Origin: Pirellula staleyi DSM 6068
Lineage (GTDB): Bacteria > Planctomycetota > Planctomycetia > Pirellulales > Pirellulaceae
DNA: 64,000 nucleotides
Direction of reading: 5' to 3'
Assembly (NCBI RefSeq): GCF_000025185.1
Contig: NC_013720.1
Coordinates: forward strand, 1,674,001-1,738,000
The notes beneath the pieces are model-generated. The model made no database searches and had not been told where the DNA came from. It was given only the letters and a program-made list of their open reading frames with translations. Positions 46,584 to 53,952 of the stretch are shown here, in pieces (positions within the stretch are counted from its first letter, which is position 1; each line of letters opens with the position of its first letter). A program made the position numbers and the translations under genes.

Positions 46584-48851
46584 ATGCAGATTGAAGTTCG
46601 TTTCATGGCGGTGCCTGCTCATCAAGATTCCGAATTGCAGCACAGCTTCGGCCCGGGCGAAGTGACGTTCGACTATTTGCCGCTGGAGTCGACAACTGCG
46701 CCCAACTTGCCGGTGAACGTGCAGCCCGAGAATCGGCTGCCGGTTTTCGATTTGGCATCGACCGGTCCTTTGGAACTTCCGCCAGCCCTCACGACGAACG
46801 TGGCACCAGCGCCGGCACAACGTCAGGTCCCTCGATCGTCCGCGCAAGTCAAAGCACGTGGCGCGGGAGAGATTTGGCTCGAGGGGGATGTGATTCTGTG
46901 CGCCTGCCCCGATTGCCGGGCGCCGATGTCGATTCGTATCTGGCTGCTGATTGCCGACTGCTGGAAGTGCGGCACATCGATCGAACTCGACGAACAGCAA
47001 GAGCGCGAGGTGCAGCGACTGCTCGAGCAGCGGAAGCAAGAACCGGCAGCTCCGGTTGCTCAGGTTCCGGTTGCTCCAGCGCCGGTCGTGCCACCTGCCA
47101 AGGTTGAAAAGAAGAGTGTGGCGCCGATTCCTCCACCACCAGCGCCGGTGTCGCCACTGGCAGCGACGGCCGAGATGCCCGATGCAGGTGGAGTGGATGT
47201 GATGATGCAGATGGGTCCGCTGCTGCCAGCGCGACCACCACGTCCCACAACTTCGCCAGCGCGCCGCGAGGAAATGCGCGACGAAGCTGTACCTCGGCAG
47301 CGCTTCAAAGGAGCTGTGACAGCCGAAGCGCCTGCAGCCGCCGCCGTAGCGCCAGCCGAGCAAGCGCGCCCCAAACAAAAACGTCGCCGCGTGCTGCAGA
47401 AGCAAACGTCGATCATCAAGAGTCTGTTCAAAGATACGCCCGCCTGGCTCGTGAGCATGCTGATTCACATGGTGCTGCTGACGCTCCTGGGAATCTTCAG
47501 CCTGCCGATCGAGGATGAAGAAGGTCCGTGGATTTTGCTCAGCACGTCGGCGCGCATCGAACGAAAGCCGGGCGAGGATGTGGTGAAGATCGAGCCGCAG
47601 CAAGAGGAAGCCAAATTCGATCTGCCGATTCCAGTGACAGCCGACATCAACGATGCCCAGCAGCGTCAGGTGCTGATCGCTGCCAATCAAGACGCGCGTG
47701 ATCTGCGGCTCGATGAATCGCAAGCGCTGCCACTGGCGAATGTCGAGGATGTGAAGCGGCGCATCAACGAATCGTCGGGCAACTCGGGACTGGTCGCCGC
47801 GCGCGATCCTCGACTGCGTGTCGAAGTGGTGCAGCAGGAAGGTGGCACCACGCTTACCGAAGCGGCGGTCGCGCGTGGTTTGCGCTGGCTCGCCGAACAT
47901 CAAAACAGCGATGGAAGCTGGAGCCTTCGTGGCTTCAAGCATGCCGCCGATTGCAACTGCGATGGAGATGGCGGTTTTGGGGGTAAAGCGCCCGGCACGG
48001 CGCTCGCCATGTTGCCCTTTTTGGGAGCGGGCCAAACGCACCAGGTGGGCAAGTATAAGAACACCGTTTCCAAGGGACTTCGCTGGATGCTTACGCATCA
48101 GGGAGAGAATGGAGACCTGCGCGACGGAGCCAATGGAACCGAAGGGATGTACACCCACGGCCAAGGGACGATCGTCTTGTGCGAAGCTTTTGCGATGACC
48201 GGCGATGAACAGCTCCGCATCCCCGCGCAGCGTGCGGTCGACTTCATTTTGAAAGCCCAATACAACGACGGCGGCTGGCGCTACTCTCCCACCACGCGCA
48301 GCGAACGTGGCGACACGAGTGTCGTTGGTTGGCAGTTGATGGCGCTGCAAAGTGCACGGGCGGCGAATCTCACGGTTCCCGATCAATCGCTCGGCATGGC
48401 GTCGTTGTTCTTTGATGGTGTGCAGTCGCGCGATGGCGAGCGCTATGCTTACATGCGTGGCCAAACCGCCACGCCGGTCATGACAGCCGAAGCGCTGCTG
48501 TGCCGCATGTATTTGGGCTGGAATAAAGAGAATCCCGCGCTTGAAAACGGAGTGAAATGGCTCGTCGAGAATCATCCACCCAGCCGCAGTGAAGCCAACA
48601 TCTACTACTGGTATTACGCCACGCAAACCATGCATCACTATGGTGGCGAGGAGTGGGAACAGTGGAACTTGAAGATGCGCGATATCTTGGTGGAATCGCA
48701 AGAGAGTAGCGGTCACCGCGCAGGAAGTTGGAATCCGCGCGGCGATCATGCTTCTGCGGGAGGCCGCATTTATATGACGGCGCTCTCCGTTTGTAGTTTG
48801 GAAGTTTACTACCGCCATCTGCCCATCTTTCGGCAGATCAAACTCGACTAA
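46584..48851 (+). CDS. zinc-ribbon, membrane-anchored prenyltransferase/squalene cyclase-like toroid protein
   Basis: A 755-residue planctomycete-type protein (ATG 46605 is an alternative start). Order: a low-complexity start; a zinc-ribbon-like region near 109-135 with CACPDC and DCWKCG; a Pro/Ala/Glu-rich linker to about 270; one membrane helix (about 293-312, LVSMLIHMVLLTLLGIFSL). After a beta linker comes an alpha/alpha toroid domain of the prenyltransferase/squalene oxidase repeat type (about 425-750). It shows repeated motifs such as LRWLAEHQNSDGSWS, KGLRWMLTHQ and DFILKAQYNDGGWRYSP. The DxDD motif of true squalene cyclases is not seen, so a structural or binding role, or a different enzymatic activity, is more likely. 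Cytoplasmic ribbon and external toroid are inferred from the single helix. Confidence 0.85.
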   Translation: MQIEVRFMAVPAHQDSELQHSFGPGEVTFDYLPLESTTAPNLPVNVQPENRLPVFDLASTGPLELPPALTTNVAPAPAQRQVPRSSAQVKARGAGEIWLEGDVILCACPDCRAPMSIRIWLLIADCWKCGTSIELDEQQEREVQRLLEQRKQEPAAPVAQVPVAPAPVVPPAKVEKKSVAPIPPPPAPVSPLAATAEMPDAGGVDVMMQMGPLLPARPPRPTTSPARREEMRDEAVPRQRFKGAVTAEAPAAAAVAPAEQARPKQKRRRVLQKQTSIIKSLFKDTPAWLVSMLIHMVLLTLLGIFSLPIEDEEGPWILLSTSARIERKPGEDVVKIEPQQEEAKFDLPIPVTADINDAQQRQVLIAANQDARDLRLDESQALPLANVEDVKRRINESSGNSGLVAARDPRLRVEVVQQEGGTTLTEAAVARGLRWLAEHQNSDGSWSLRGFKHAADCNCDGDGGFGGKAPGTALAMLPFLGAGQTHQVGKYKNTVSKGLRWMLTHQGENGDLRDGANGTEGMYTHGQGTIVLCEAFAMTGDEQLRIPAQRAVDFILKAQYNDGGWRYSPTTRSERGDTSVVGWQLMALQSARAANLTVPDQSLGMASLFFDGVQSRDGERYAYMRGQTATPVMTAEALLCRMYLGWNKENPALENGVKWLVENHPPSRSEANIYYWYYATQTMHHYGGEEWEQWNLKMRDILVESQESSGHRAGSWNPRGDHASAGGRIYMTALSVCSLEVYYRHLPIFRQIKLD

Positions 48852-48974
48852 TTTTCTCGCGCGCTGTTTCTCATTCTCGTGCGTTGCATCGCCGATGGAA
48901 GGAGCTAGTGCCATTGCTGCATGCAGGGCAGTGATGTGCAGCTACGATCACTTCTAGCCAGGCGCACCAACCCG

Positions 48975-49712
48975 ATGAGTTACTCGAACCAGTTTTACGA
49001 GGCTATTAACTCCGGCGCTAAGCAATCAGCACGCGCTCTACTGCCCCACTTGAGTCGAATTACCGCTATCCAAAGTGTGGCCGATTTTGGCTGCGGACAA
49101 GGGGCGTGGCTCGCCGTTTGGAAAGAGCTGGGGGTGACAGAAATTTGTGGCGTCGATGGCGATTATGTCGATCGGGCCGAGTTGCTCATTCCGAGCGCTG
49201 CGTTTCAATCGGCCGACGTGAGCAAGCGTGTCGATTTGAATCGTCGCTTCGATCTCGTGCAAAGCTTCGAGGTCGCCGAGCATCTGCCGCACTTCGCTGC
49301 GGCCCAGTTCGTCGAAAACCTCACTTCGCACAGCGACTTTGTTGCCTTTTCTGCAGCGGTCCCGGGCCAACTCGGGGTGCATCACGTCAACGAAAAGCCA
49401 TACCACTACTGGCAACATCATTTCGCCGATCAGGGCTACTTGATGCTCGACTGCGTCCGCCCGCACATTCACAACCAGTGCGATGTGGAGTGGTGGTATC
49501 GCTACAACACATTTCTGTTCGTGAAGCACTCGCGTATCGCCGCACTCCCCGCCGAAGTTCGCGCGACAAAAGTGCCGATCGGTGCACCGATACGAGACTA
49601 CGCCTCGTCAACCATTCGTCTTGGTCGCCAAGTAACACGCTGGTTCCCGCGCTGGCTCAGCACACGCATCGCCAACGCATCGTTTGTCAGCAAAGCCAAA
49701 CGCTCCGCCTAA
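48975..49712 (+). CDS. class I SAM-dependent methyltransferase
   Basis: Small-molecule or glycan-type methyltransferase, 245 residues from ATG 48975; the frame opens at 48921 but the MSYSNQFYEAIN start is typical for the group. Motif I is SVADFGCGQGAW, followed by ICGVDGDYVDRAELLI, then FDLVQSFEVAEHLP, where the VAEHL segment is the motif seen in nodulation/FkbM-neighbour type methyltransferases. A Trp/Tyr/His-rich patch (KPYHYWQHHFADQGY, EWWYRYNTFLF) follows. The Arg-rich tail is basic. No ribosome binding site of quality is seen. Members often modify surface sugars. It begins 123 bases after the toroid-protein gene on the same strand. Confidence 0.85.
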   Translation: MSYSNQFYEAINSGAKQSARALLPHLSRITAIQSVADFGCGQGAWLAVWKELGVTEICGVDGDYVDRAELLIPSAAFQSADVSKRVDLNRRFDLVQSFEVAEHLPHFAAAQFVENLTSHSDFVAFSAAVPGQLGVHHVNEKPYHYWQHHFADQGYLMLDCVRPHIHNQCDVEWWYRYNTFLFVKHSRIAALPAEVRATKVPIGAPIRDYASSTIRLGRQVTRWFPRWLSTRIANASFVSKAKRSA

Positions 49713-49900
49713 CGTCGATCAAGCTGGCTTCAGCCATCGAACACTCACCACTGCCGGTATCGCCGCGAACATTGCGGCTCTTCTTCCGGAATTGTCTTCG
49801 AGAGCTCGGACGCCTGAAATGACGGAATTACTTCGGCTGAAGCGGAATGCCTAGTCGTCCCTGCTGATCCACCTGATTTTCTACTCGCAGTCTTCCAGGT

Positions 49901-50566
49901 TTAAGTTGGCGAATCATTGTTATCGAGTGACTTCTCTTTCCAGCGAATAAAAATCACGATCGCCTCAGCCATCGCGTTCGAGAAGACACCAATCGCTGCA
50001 AGCAAAATGGCAATGAACGCGAAGGATATAGCCGCCACAATCGGTTCGGGCGACTGCATGGCTAGCAAAAATGCCAACAGGGCCAAAATCCCTAGGGCGA
50101 CACTCAGGATCAGCATCAGTATTCCGAGAATATGCAAGAGGGAGCCAGAGAGCTTCAGCCAGTACGTATCGCTGAAACTTTCCGAATACGGTGGTGACAT
50201 GCTCCCTAAATTAGCTGCGGGATCATGCATCGGCTGAGTAGGTTCAGAGTCGGCTCTTGCGGGGCGATAGGCGATCGGCTCGTAGCGCTGCCACCCCTCT
50301 TCTCTCGCGGCAGTTTCACGCGGCTGGGCATGCTCGCGCACCGAGCTGTCGCGGTAACTAACAGCAGCGGCGGAAATGATTGGGCCATCATCGAGCGCTT
50401 GCCAGCCGGGATCGCTCACCAGGTCTTCGTGAAACTCACCCGTCGCTACAAGAAACTCGCTCGTGATCGGGAAGACTTCGGCGCGCACGAGATCCCGAAT
50501 CTCGGGGCGCGTGAGTGGCCCCGTGATCGGCGCTGTGACATGTTTGCGTAGCCAATATTTTTGCAC
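49901..50566 (-). CDS. GYF-like domain membrane protein (second of a pair)
   Basis: Unassigned 221-residue protein. I choose GTG 50566 because CGAGGA lies about nine bases upstream and the protein then begins QKYWLRKHV, parallel to MNYWLRLHP in the upstream gene; TTG 50593 is the longest alternative. The N-terminal 50 residues look like a GYF_2-type domain (YWLR, GPLTRPEIRDLV, a helix, then VFPITSEFLVAT). A polar linker of about 90 residues follows, then two long hydrophobic segments (about 140-210) that probably form three or four helices. It follows its paralogue by 27 bases on the same strand, so the two are co-transcribed. Such modules occur in membrane proteins of unknown function. Confidence 0.75.
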   Translation of the reverse strand: MQKYWLRKHVTAPITGPLTRPEIRDLVRAEVFPITSEFLVATGEFHEDLVSDPGWQALDDGPIISAAAVSYRDSSVREHAQPRETAAREEGWQRYEPIAYRPARADSEPTQPMHDPAANLGSMSPPYSESFSDTYWLKLSGSLLHILGILMLILSVALGILALLAFLLAMQSPEPIVAAISFAFIAILLAAIGVFSNAMAEAIVIFIRWKEKSLDNNDSPT

Positions 50567-50593
50567 GACAGATATCCTCGAGGACCAAATCAA

Positions 50594-51250
50594 TCAGGGC
50601 TGAGGGGGATCCACTGGGCGACCCTGCTGCTCCGCAAGATAAGCAATATCACTCGACGTCCGAACCACAAGCTCGATGAACTCAGCGAGGGCGAGACAGG
50701 TGACGCTGCCAATTAAAGTTTGTGCGAACATAAGAGCTCCCAACGTGAAAAGATTGGAGCTGGAGTTCGATACAGCCATCATCAAGACGATGATCGAAAG
50801 CGCTATCCCCATCGCAAGCAGAATTGCTAAAAGACGCAGCAAAACAGTTGCCAGTCCCATCCACCTGTAATGCCGAAGGACGTTTTGCCAGGAAAGGATT
50901 GGTAAGTAGCCACCAAAGTGCGTAGGCAAAAAACGCGAGCGGTTAGCGCTTGGTCTTCGCTCTCGATTTTGAAGGTTCAGAGACTCTTCATGCTCGGCGT
51001 CAAGCGGCTCCATTGCGTCCGCGCCACGGCGTTCGATATCGGCTTGTCGTTTGAGCAGCTCGAATGTCGCTGGATCACCGAGTGTTATCCAAACAGCATT
51101 ATCGGCGGGAAGTTCAGCTGCTGCATCGGTCGCAGGAGAGATTCGCGCCAATGGAGAATACTCCTGCAATTTTAGTCCGGCCAAAACTTGCCGAGCACTC
51201 ACGGGACCGAGCAGCTGATTGCTCGGATGCAGCCGCAGCCAGTAGTTCAT
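50594..51250 (-). CDS. GYF-like domain membrane protein (first of a pair)
   Basis: Unassigned 218-residue protein starting at ATG 51250, with GGGAGA seven bases upstream. The N-terminus MNYWLRLHPSNQLLGPVSARQVLAGL is GYF_2-like (about 1-60, ending AVWITLGD). A charged linker follows (about 60-120), then two or three membrane helices (about 125-200, VLLRLLAILLAMGIALSIIVLMM and later LIGSVTCLALAEFIELVV). The next gene begins almost immediately and has the same architecture. The pair probably forms a complex in the membrane (inference). Confidence 0.75.
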   Translation of the reverse strand: MNYWLRLHPSNQLLGPVSARQVLAGLKLQEYSPLARISPATDAAAELPADNAVWITLGDPATFELLKRQADIERRGADAMEPLDAEHEESLNLQNRERRPSANRSRFLPTHFGGYLPILSWQNVLRHYRWMGLATVLLRLLAILLAMGIALSIIVLMMAVSNSSSNLFTLGALMFAQTLIGSVTCLALAEFIELVVRTSSDIAYLAEQQGRPVDPPQP

Positions 51251-51399
51251 TGCGCGTCTCCCACTCGCGGTGTGCGTAGCGACAGGGCTGCATTCAGGGA
51301 CGCAGCCTTCAGAGACCACGATGGTAGCTCGCTAGTGGAGCAAAAGCACTACTAGAGAGGGTGGGATTTGCAGCAAACGCTGGCAAGCGCACTGCCGTG

Positions 51400-51636
51400 C
51401 TAGGAATCGTCGCGCACGGTGGGATCGTGGGGATGGCAGTGGGCCGAGCAGTCGGAGAGCCACTGGTCCATCGCAGCGCGGAAAGCAGTGGGAACTTGAT
51501 GCAGTTCTGCTGCCTCGAAAGTGATCAGCGTCTTGGTGCCGAGCAGTTCGCCACGATACAAGCCAGCCTCGGCATCGTAGGTAAAACTGGCCGAATAGCC
51601 TTTGTAGCGGAGCACATTATCGAGCGGCTGATTCAT
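51400..51636 (-). CDS. HicB-like antitoxin-fold protein, no DNA-binding tail
   Basis: A 78-residue protein resembling the N-terminal partial RNase H-like fold of HicB-type antitoxins: NVLRYKGYSASFTYDAEAGLYRGELLG and the helix AFRAAMDQWLSDC. Full HicB proteins run to about 100-150 residues and end in a ribbon-helix-helix or HTH domain. Here the chain ends with a His/Asp-rich tail. No HicA-like toxin is seen on either side, so this may be a solitary or degenerate antitoxin, or a related non-TA protein. Originally it lay downstream of the DUF1080 gene at 52.6 kb, before the IS5-type element inserted between them. Confidence 0.7.
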   Translation of the reverse strand: MNQPLDNVLRYKGYSASFTYDAEAGLYRGELLGTKTLITFEAAELHQVPTAFRAAMDQWLSDCSAHCHPHDPTVRDDS

Positions 51637-51661
51637 CGGCGAGAGCTCGCAAACGCTGGGA

Positions 51662-51700
51662 CAAAAAGAAACGCGAGCCTGAAACAGTTCAGACTCGCGT
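51662..51700 (-). terminator. terminator originally serving the DUF1080 gene
   Basis: On the minus strand ACGCGAGTCTGAA pairs with TTCAGGCTCGCGT (one mismatch) around a four-base loop, followed by TTCTTTTTG. Without the IS element it would lie about 40 bases after the DUF1080 stop. Confidence 0.8.
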
Positions 51701-51740
51701 TACTTAGTTTAGCGTGCTTGGAGAGGAGCTGAGGCCCTTA

Positions 51741-52599
51741 GAGCCAGTTATTGACTTTGTCTGTAGATTTTTGCGAGGAGTATGGTGAGGAAGGCGAGCC
51801 AGTGGAAGTTGGTGAGCGTGACGGTGAGTCTCTCATAATCACGCGCGAGACGGCGGAAGCGACTCAGCCAACCAAAGGTGCGCTCAACAACCCAGCGGCG
51901 TGGCAATAGGACAAAGCCTCGCTTGGTCTCGGTATGTTTTATAACTTGTAATCTTATCGAGGATGCTTCAGCCTGCTCGGCTGCTGCGGCGCCCGTATAG
52001 CCTTGATCGACGTACGCTATCTCCACGTTGCTGCCCGTCACCTCTTGCACTCTCTGCGAGAGGATGGCGACTTGGTCGCGGTCTTGCTCATTGGCTGCAG
52101 TGATGTAAACCGCCAGCAGATTTCCCAGTGTATCGACGGCAATATTGGCCTTCGAACCCTTCTTTTTCTTCGCGCCGTCGTATCCCGCGCGGCCTCCACT
52201 TTCAGGAGTCGATTGCAGCGTTCGAGCATCCATGATCACAGCGGTTGGCTGTTCGTCACGTCCTTCCAAAAGACGCACCATCAGCCTGAGGTCTTGCGCA
52301 ATTTCCTCAAAGACTCCCGCTTCGAACCAGCGTCGCATTTGTTGATAGACGGCCCGCCACGGAGGCATTTCATGCGGCAGGAAGTCCCACTGGATTCCTG
52401 TTTTCACCACGTAGCGCATGGCGTTAAACTGGTCGCGCAGTGAATAGGCGCGCTGCGGCACATCCTCGCGCATGAGGCTTAAGTAAGGGAGCAGGAATTC
52501 CCACTCCGCATCCGTTACGTCGCTGGGATACGACTTCCCTGTCGTGTGTTTCATCCCCTAACTACAGCAATTTCAAGCAGATAAGTCAATAACAGGCTC
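51741..52599 (-). mobile_element. complete IS5-type insertion sequence, 859 bp
   Basis: The element is bounded by 17-bp terminal inverted repeats, 51741-51757 and 52583-52599 (GAGCC then A or T then GTTATTGACTT; 16 of 17 match). It is flanked by a TA duplication at 51739-51740 and 52600-52601. It contains a single transposase gene with no frameshift and so looks intact and possibly recent. Insertion disrupts no reading frame, because it falls within the stop codon of the neighbouring DUF1080 gene. Confidence 0.9.
51748..52554 (-). CDS. IS5 family transposase
   Basis: DDE transposase of 268 residues, complete and in one frame. The N-terminal DUF4096-like region (SDVTDAEWEFLLPYL, YVVKTGIQWDFLPHEMPPW) is typical of IS5/IS427-like elements. 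Catalytic acidic residues are in VIMDARTLQS, AYVDQGYTG and RRWVVERTFGWLSRFRRLARDYER, the last being the Y-(2)R-(3)E-(6)K-like signature region. The stop lies inside the left terminal repeat region. ATG 52554 begins MKHTTGKSYPSD. Its intactness suggests a functional element, and other copies are probably present in the genome. Confidence 0.95.
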   Translation of the reverse strand: MKHTTGKSYPSDVTDAEWEFLLPYLSLMREDVPQRAYSLRDQFNAMRYVVKTGIQWDFLPHEMPPWRAVYQQMRRWFEAGVFEEIAQDLRLMVRLLEGRDEQPTAVIMDARTLQSTPESGGRAGYDGAKKKKGSKANIAVDTLGNLLAVYITAANEQDRDQVAILSQRVQEVTGSNVEIAYVDQGYTGAAAAEQAEASSIRLQVIKHTETKRGFVLLPRRWVVERTFGWLSRFRRLARDYERLTVTLTNFHWLAFLTILLAKIYRQSQ

Positions 52600-53492
52600 T
52601 AGGGCTCGAGCTTCATGATTTCGACTTTGCGGAAATCGATCGGGTGGCTTTCGCTCTGGAGCGAAATCGTCCCTTCTTCGAGCAGCAGACCACCGTTCTT
52701 GGCGGCGAGCTCTTTGGCGTGGGGATCGCGGTCGTCGAGCTGCGGCTTATCGTAGCTCAGAACTTCCTCGCCATCGATCAAGTGACGAATCACCTTGCTG
52801 CCGCGCACTTCCATTTCCACCGTCACCCAGCCGTCGCCATGGTAGGTCTTGGACTTCGAGTTGGTGCAGTGCTGCGTGATCAGTTTGTCGTTCATCACCA
52901 CGTTGGTGCCAGGGGTGCAGAGATTGGCGGTGGTGCGATCGGCTTTGCCGTTTCCACCCAGGAATTGCACTTCGATCGAAGCGGGGAAATCTTGGTCTTT
53001 GCTCATGGTCGAAGGTTCTTCGCCATGCAGCATCGCGCCACTGTTGCGAGTGGCCCAGCCGGGACCACCAGGGCATTGATCGCCGACAAAGCGATACTCG
53101 ATCCGAAGTTTGTAGTGCGAGAGCTTGTCTTTATAGAACAAGTGGCCGAACGTTTCGTTGAACTTGTCGTAGCCGTCGTAGCGGACCTTCAGCAAACCAT
53201 CTTCGACGCGAAACGTGTTGGCGAAATTATCGCCCGCTTCGTGATAGCGAATTTTGGGAGTCCAGCCGGTCAGGTCTTTGCCGTTGAATAGCTGAATCCA
53301 CTCACCCTCGGACTTTGCTTCGGGCTTAGTTTCGGCTGCAGCGGGCGCTTGCTTCTTGGCTTCGAGCGAACCGGTCGAAACGAGGAGCGTGCCGAGGATC
53401 ACCGCGACAACGATCATCAGTGGGCCGAGAATCGCGCCACGGAGTGGCTGCTTTTCGGTGTCCCAATCGATCAATTTTCTGGTGCTGGGCAT
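52599..53492 (-). CDS. DUF1080 protein with signal anchor; stop codon created by IS insertion
   Basis: A 297-residue DUF1080 (concanavalin-like) protein. Unlike the other two in the window it has a cytosolic N-terminus of about 20 residues and an uncleaved-looking helix (about 21-43, ILGPLMIVVAVILGTLLVST), so it is probably membrane-anchored with the domain outside. Family features include EWIQLFNGKDLTGWTPK, FRVEDGLLKVRYDGY, YKLRIEYRFVG, RNSGAMLHG, IEVQFLGG and GWVTVEMEVRG. The domain ends EGTISLQSESHPIDFRKVEIMKLEP. The TAG stop uses the TA target duplication and the first base of the IS5-type element. Without the IS the stop would be TAA at the same codon, so the protein is unchanged. Confidence 0.9.
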   Translation of the reverse strand: MPSTRKLIDWDTEKQPLRGAILGPLMIVVAVILGTLLVSTGSLEAKKQAPAAAETKPEAKSEGEWIQLFNGKDLTGWTPKIRYHEAGDNFANTFRVEDGLLKVRYDGYDKFNETFGHLFYKDKLSHYKLRIEYRFVGDQCPGGPGWATRNSGAMLHGEEPSTMSKDQDFPASIEVQFLGGNGKADRTTANLCTPGTNVVMNDKLITQHCTNSKSKTYHGDGWVTVEMEVRGSKVIRHLIDGEEVLSYDKPQLDDRDPHAKELAAKNGGLLLEEGTISLQSESHPIDFRKVEIMKLEP

Positions 53493-53952
53493 GGGAGAGT
53501 TTCCTTCACAAACCTGGCGAGAGGAACGCTAGGCCGCATGTGGCGACCTCGGAACAATCAACCGTAGCTCACAAAATCGTGCCCCACGCGAGGGGGTAAT
53601 AGCGAGCAGCTGATTGTGTAAGTCGTTACAGGACAAGGACTCCCGCAGCCAGAGCCCGTCCCTAACAGACCTGTAATATACCCTTCTTCGGATGCGACTT
53701 CCATGTACAAAACCGATCTCTTGGGAAACCTACGGAAATGTAATCTTCACTAGGCAGGTTCTCCGAGATACGGAAAATGCCCCTAGGCGCACAGGAGGAA
53801 AGCTGTCTTAATAAGGGCTTCCGTTTTGACCTGATCCTTTGTTCGTTTGCACCTTTGGGCATCTATTTAGCCCATCGGGGATTTCTCGCTGGCCTCCGTG
53901 TCTCAGCTTGCCGCAATCGGTCCTTGGATCGCTATTTCCCCAAGGGACCTGT
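53493..53952. other. divergent intergenic region and leader of the helicase gene
   Basis: No supported gene in 460 bases. The frame of the helicase stays open to 53839, but the sequence before 53953 does not resemble helicase protein. Cold-shock RNA helicase mRNAs often have long leaders, which this gap would allow. I did not find convincing promoter boxes. Confidence 0.45.

Noticed and set aside
46344-48914. Long open frame of 856 codons on the minus strand
   Set aside because: It is antisense to the toroid-protein gene, whose domains and membrane helix are recognisable; the antisense product is His/Arg-rich low-complexity sequence with no family features.
53839-53952. N-terminal extension of the DEAD-box helicase
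   Set aside because: Helicase homology begins at MSFEDLGL, and AAGGGA precedes ATG 53953.
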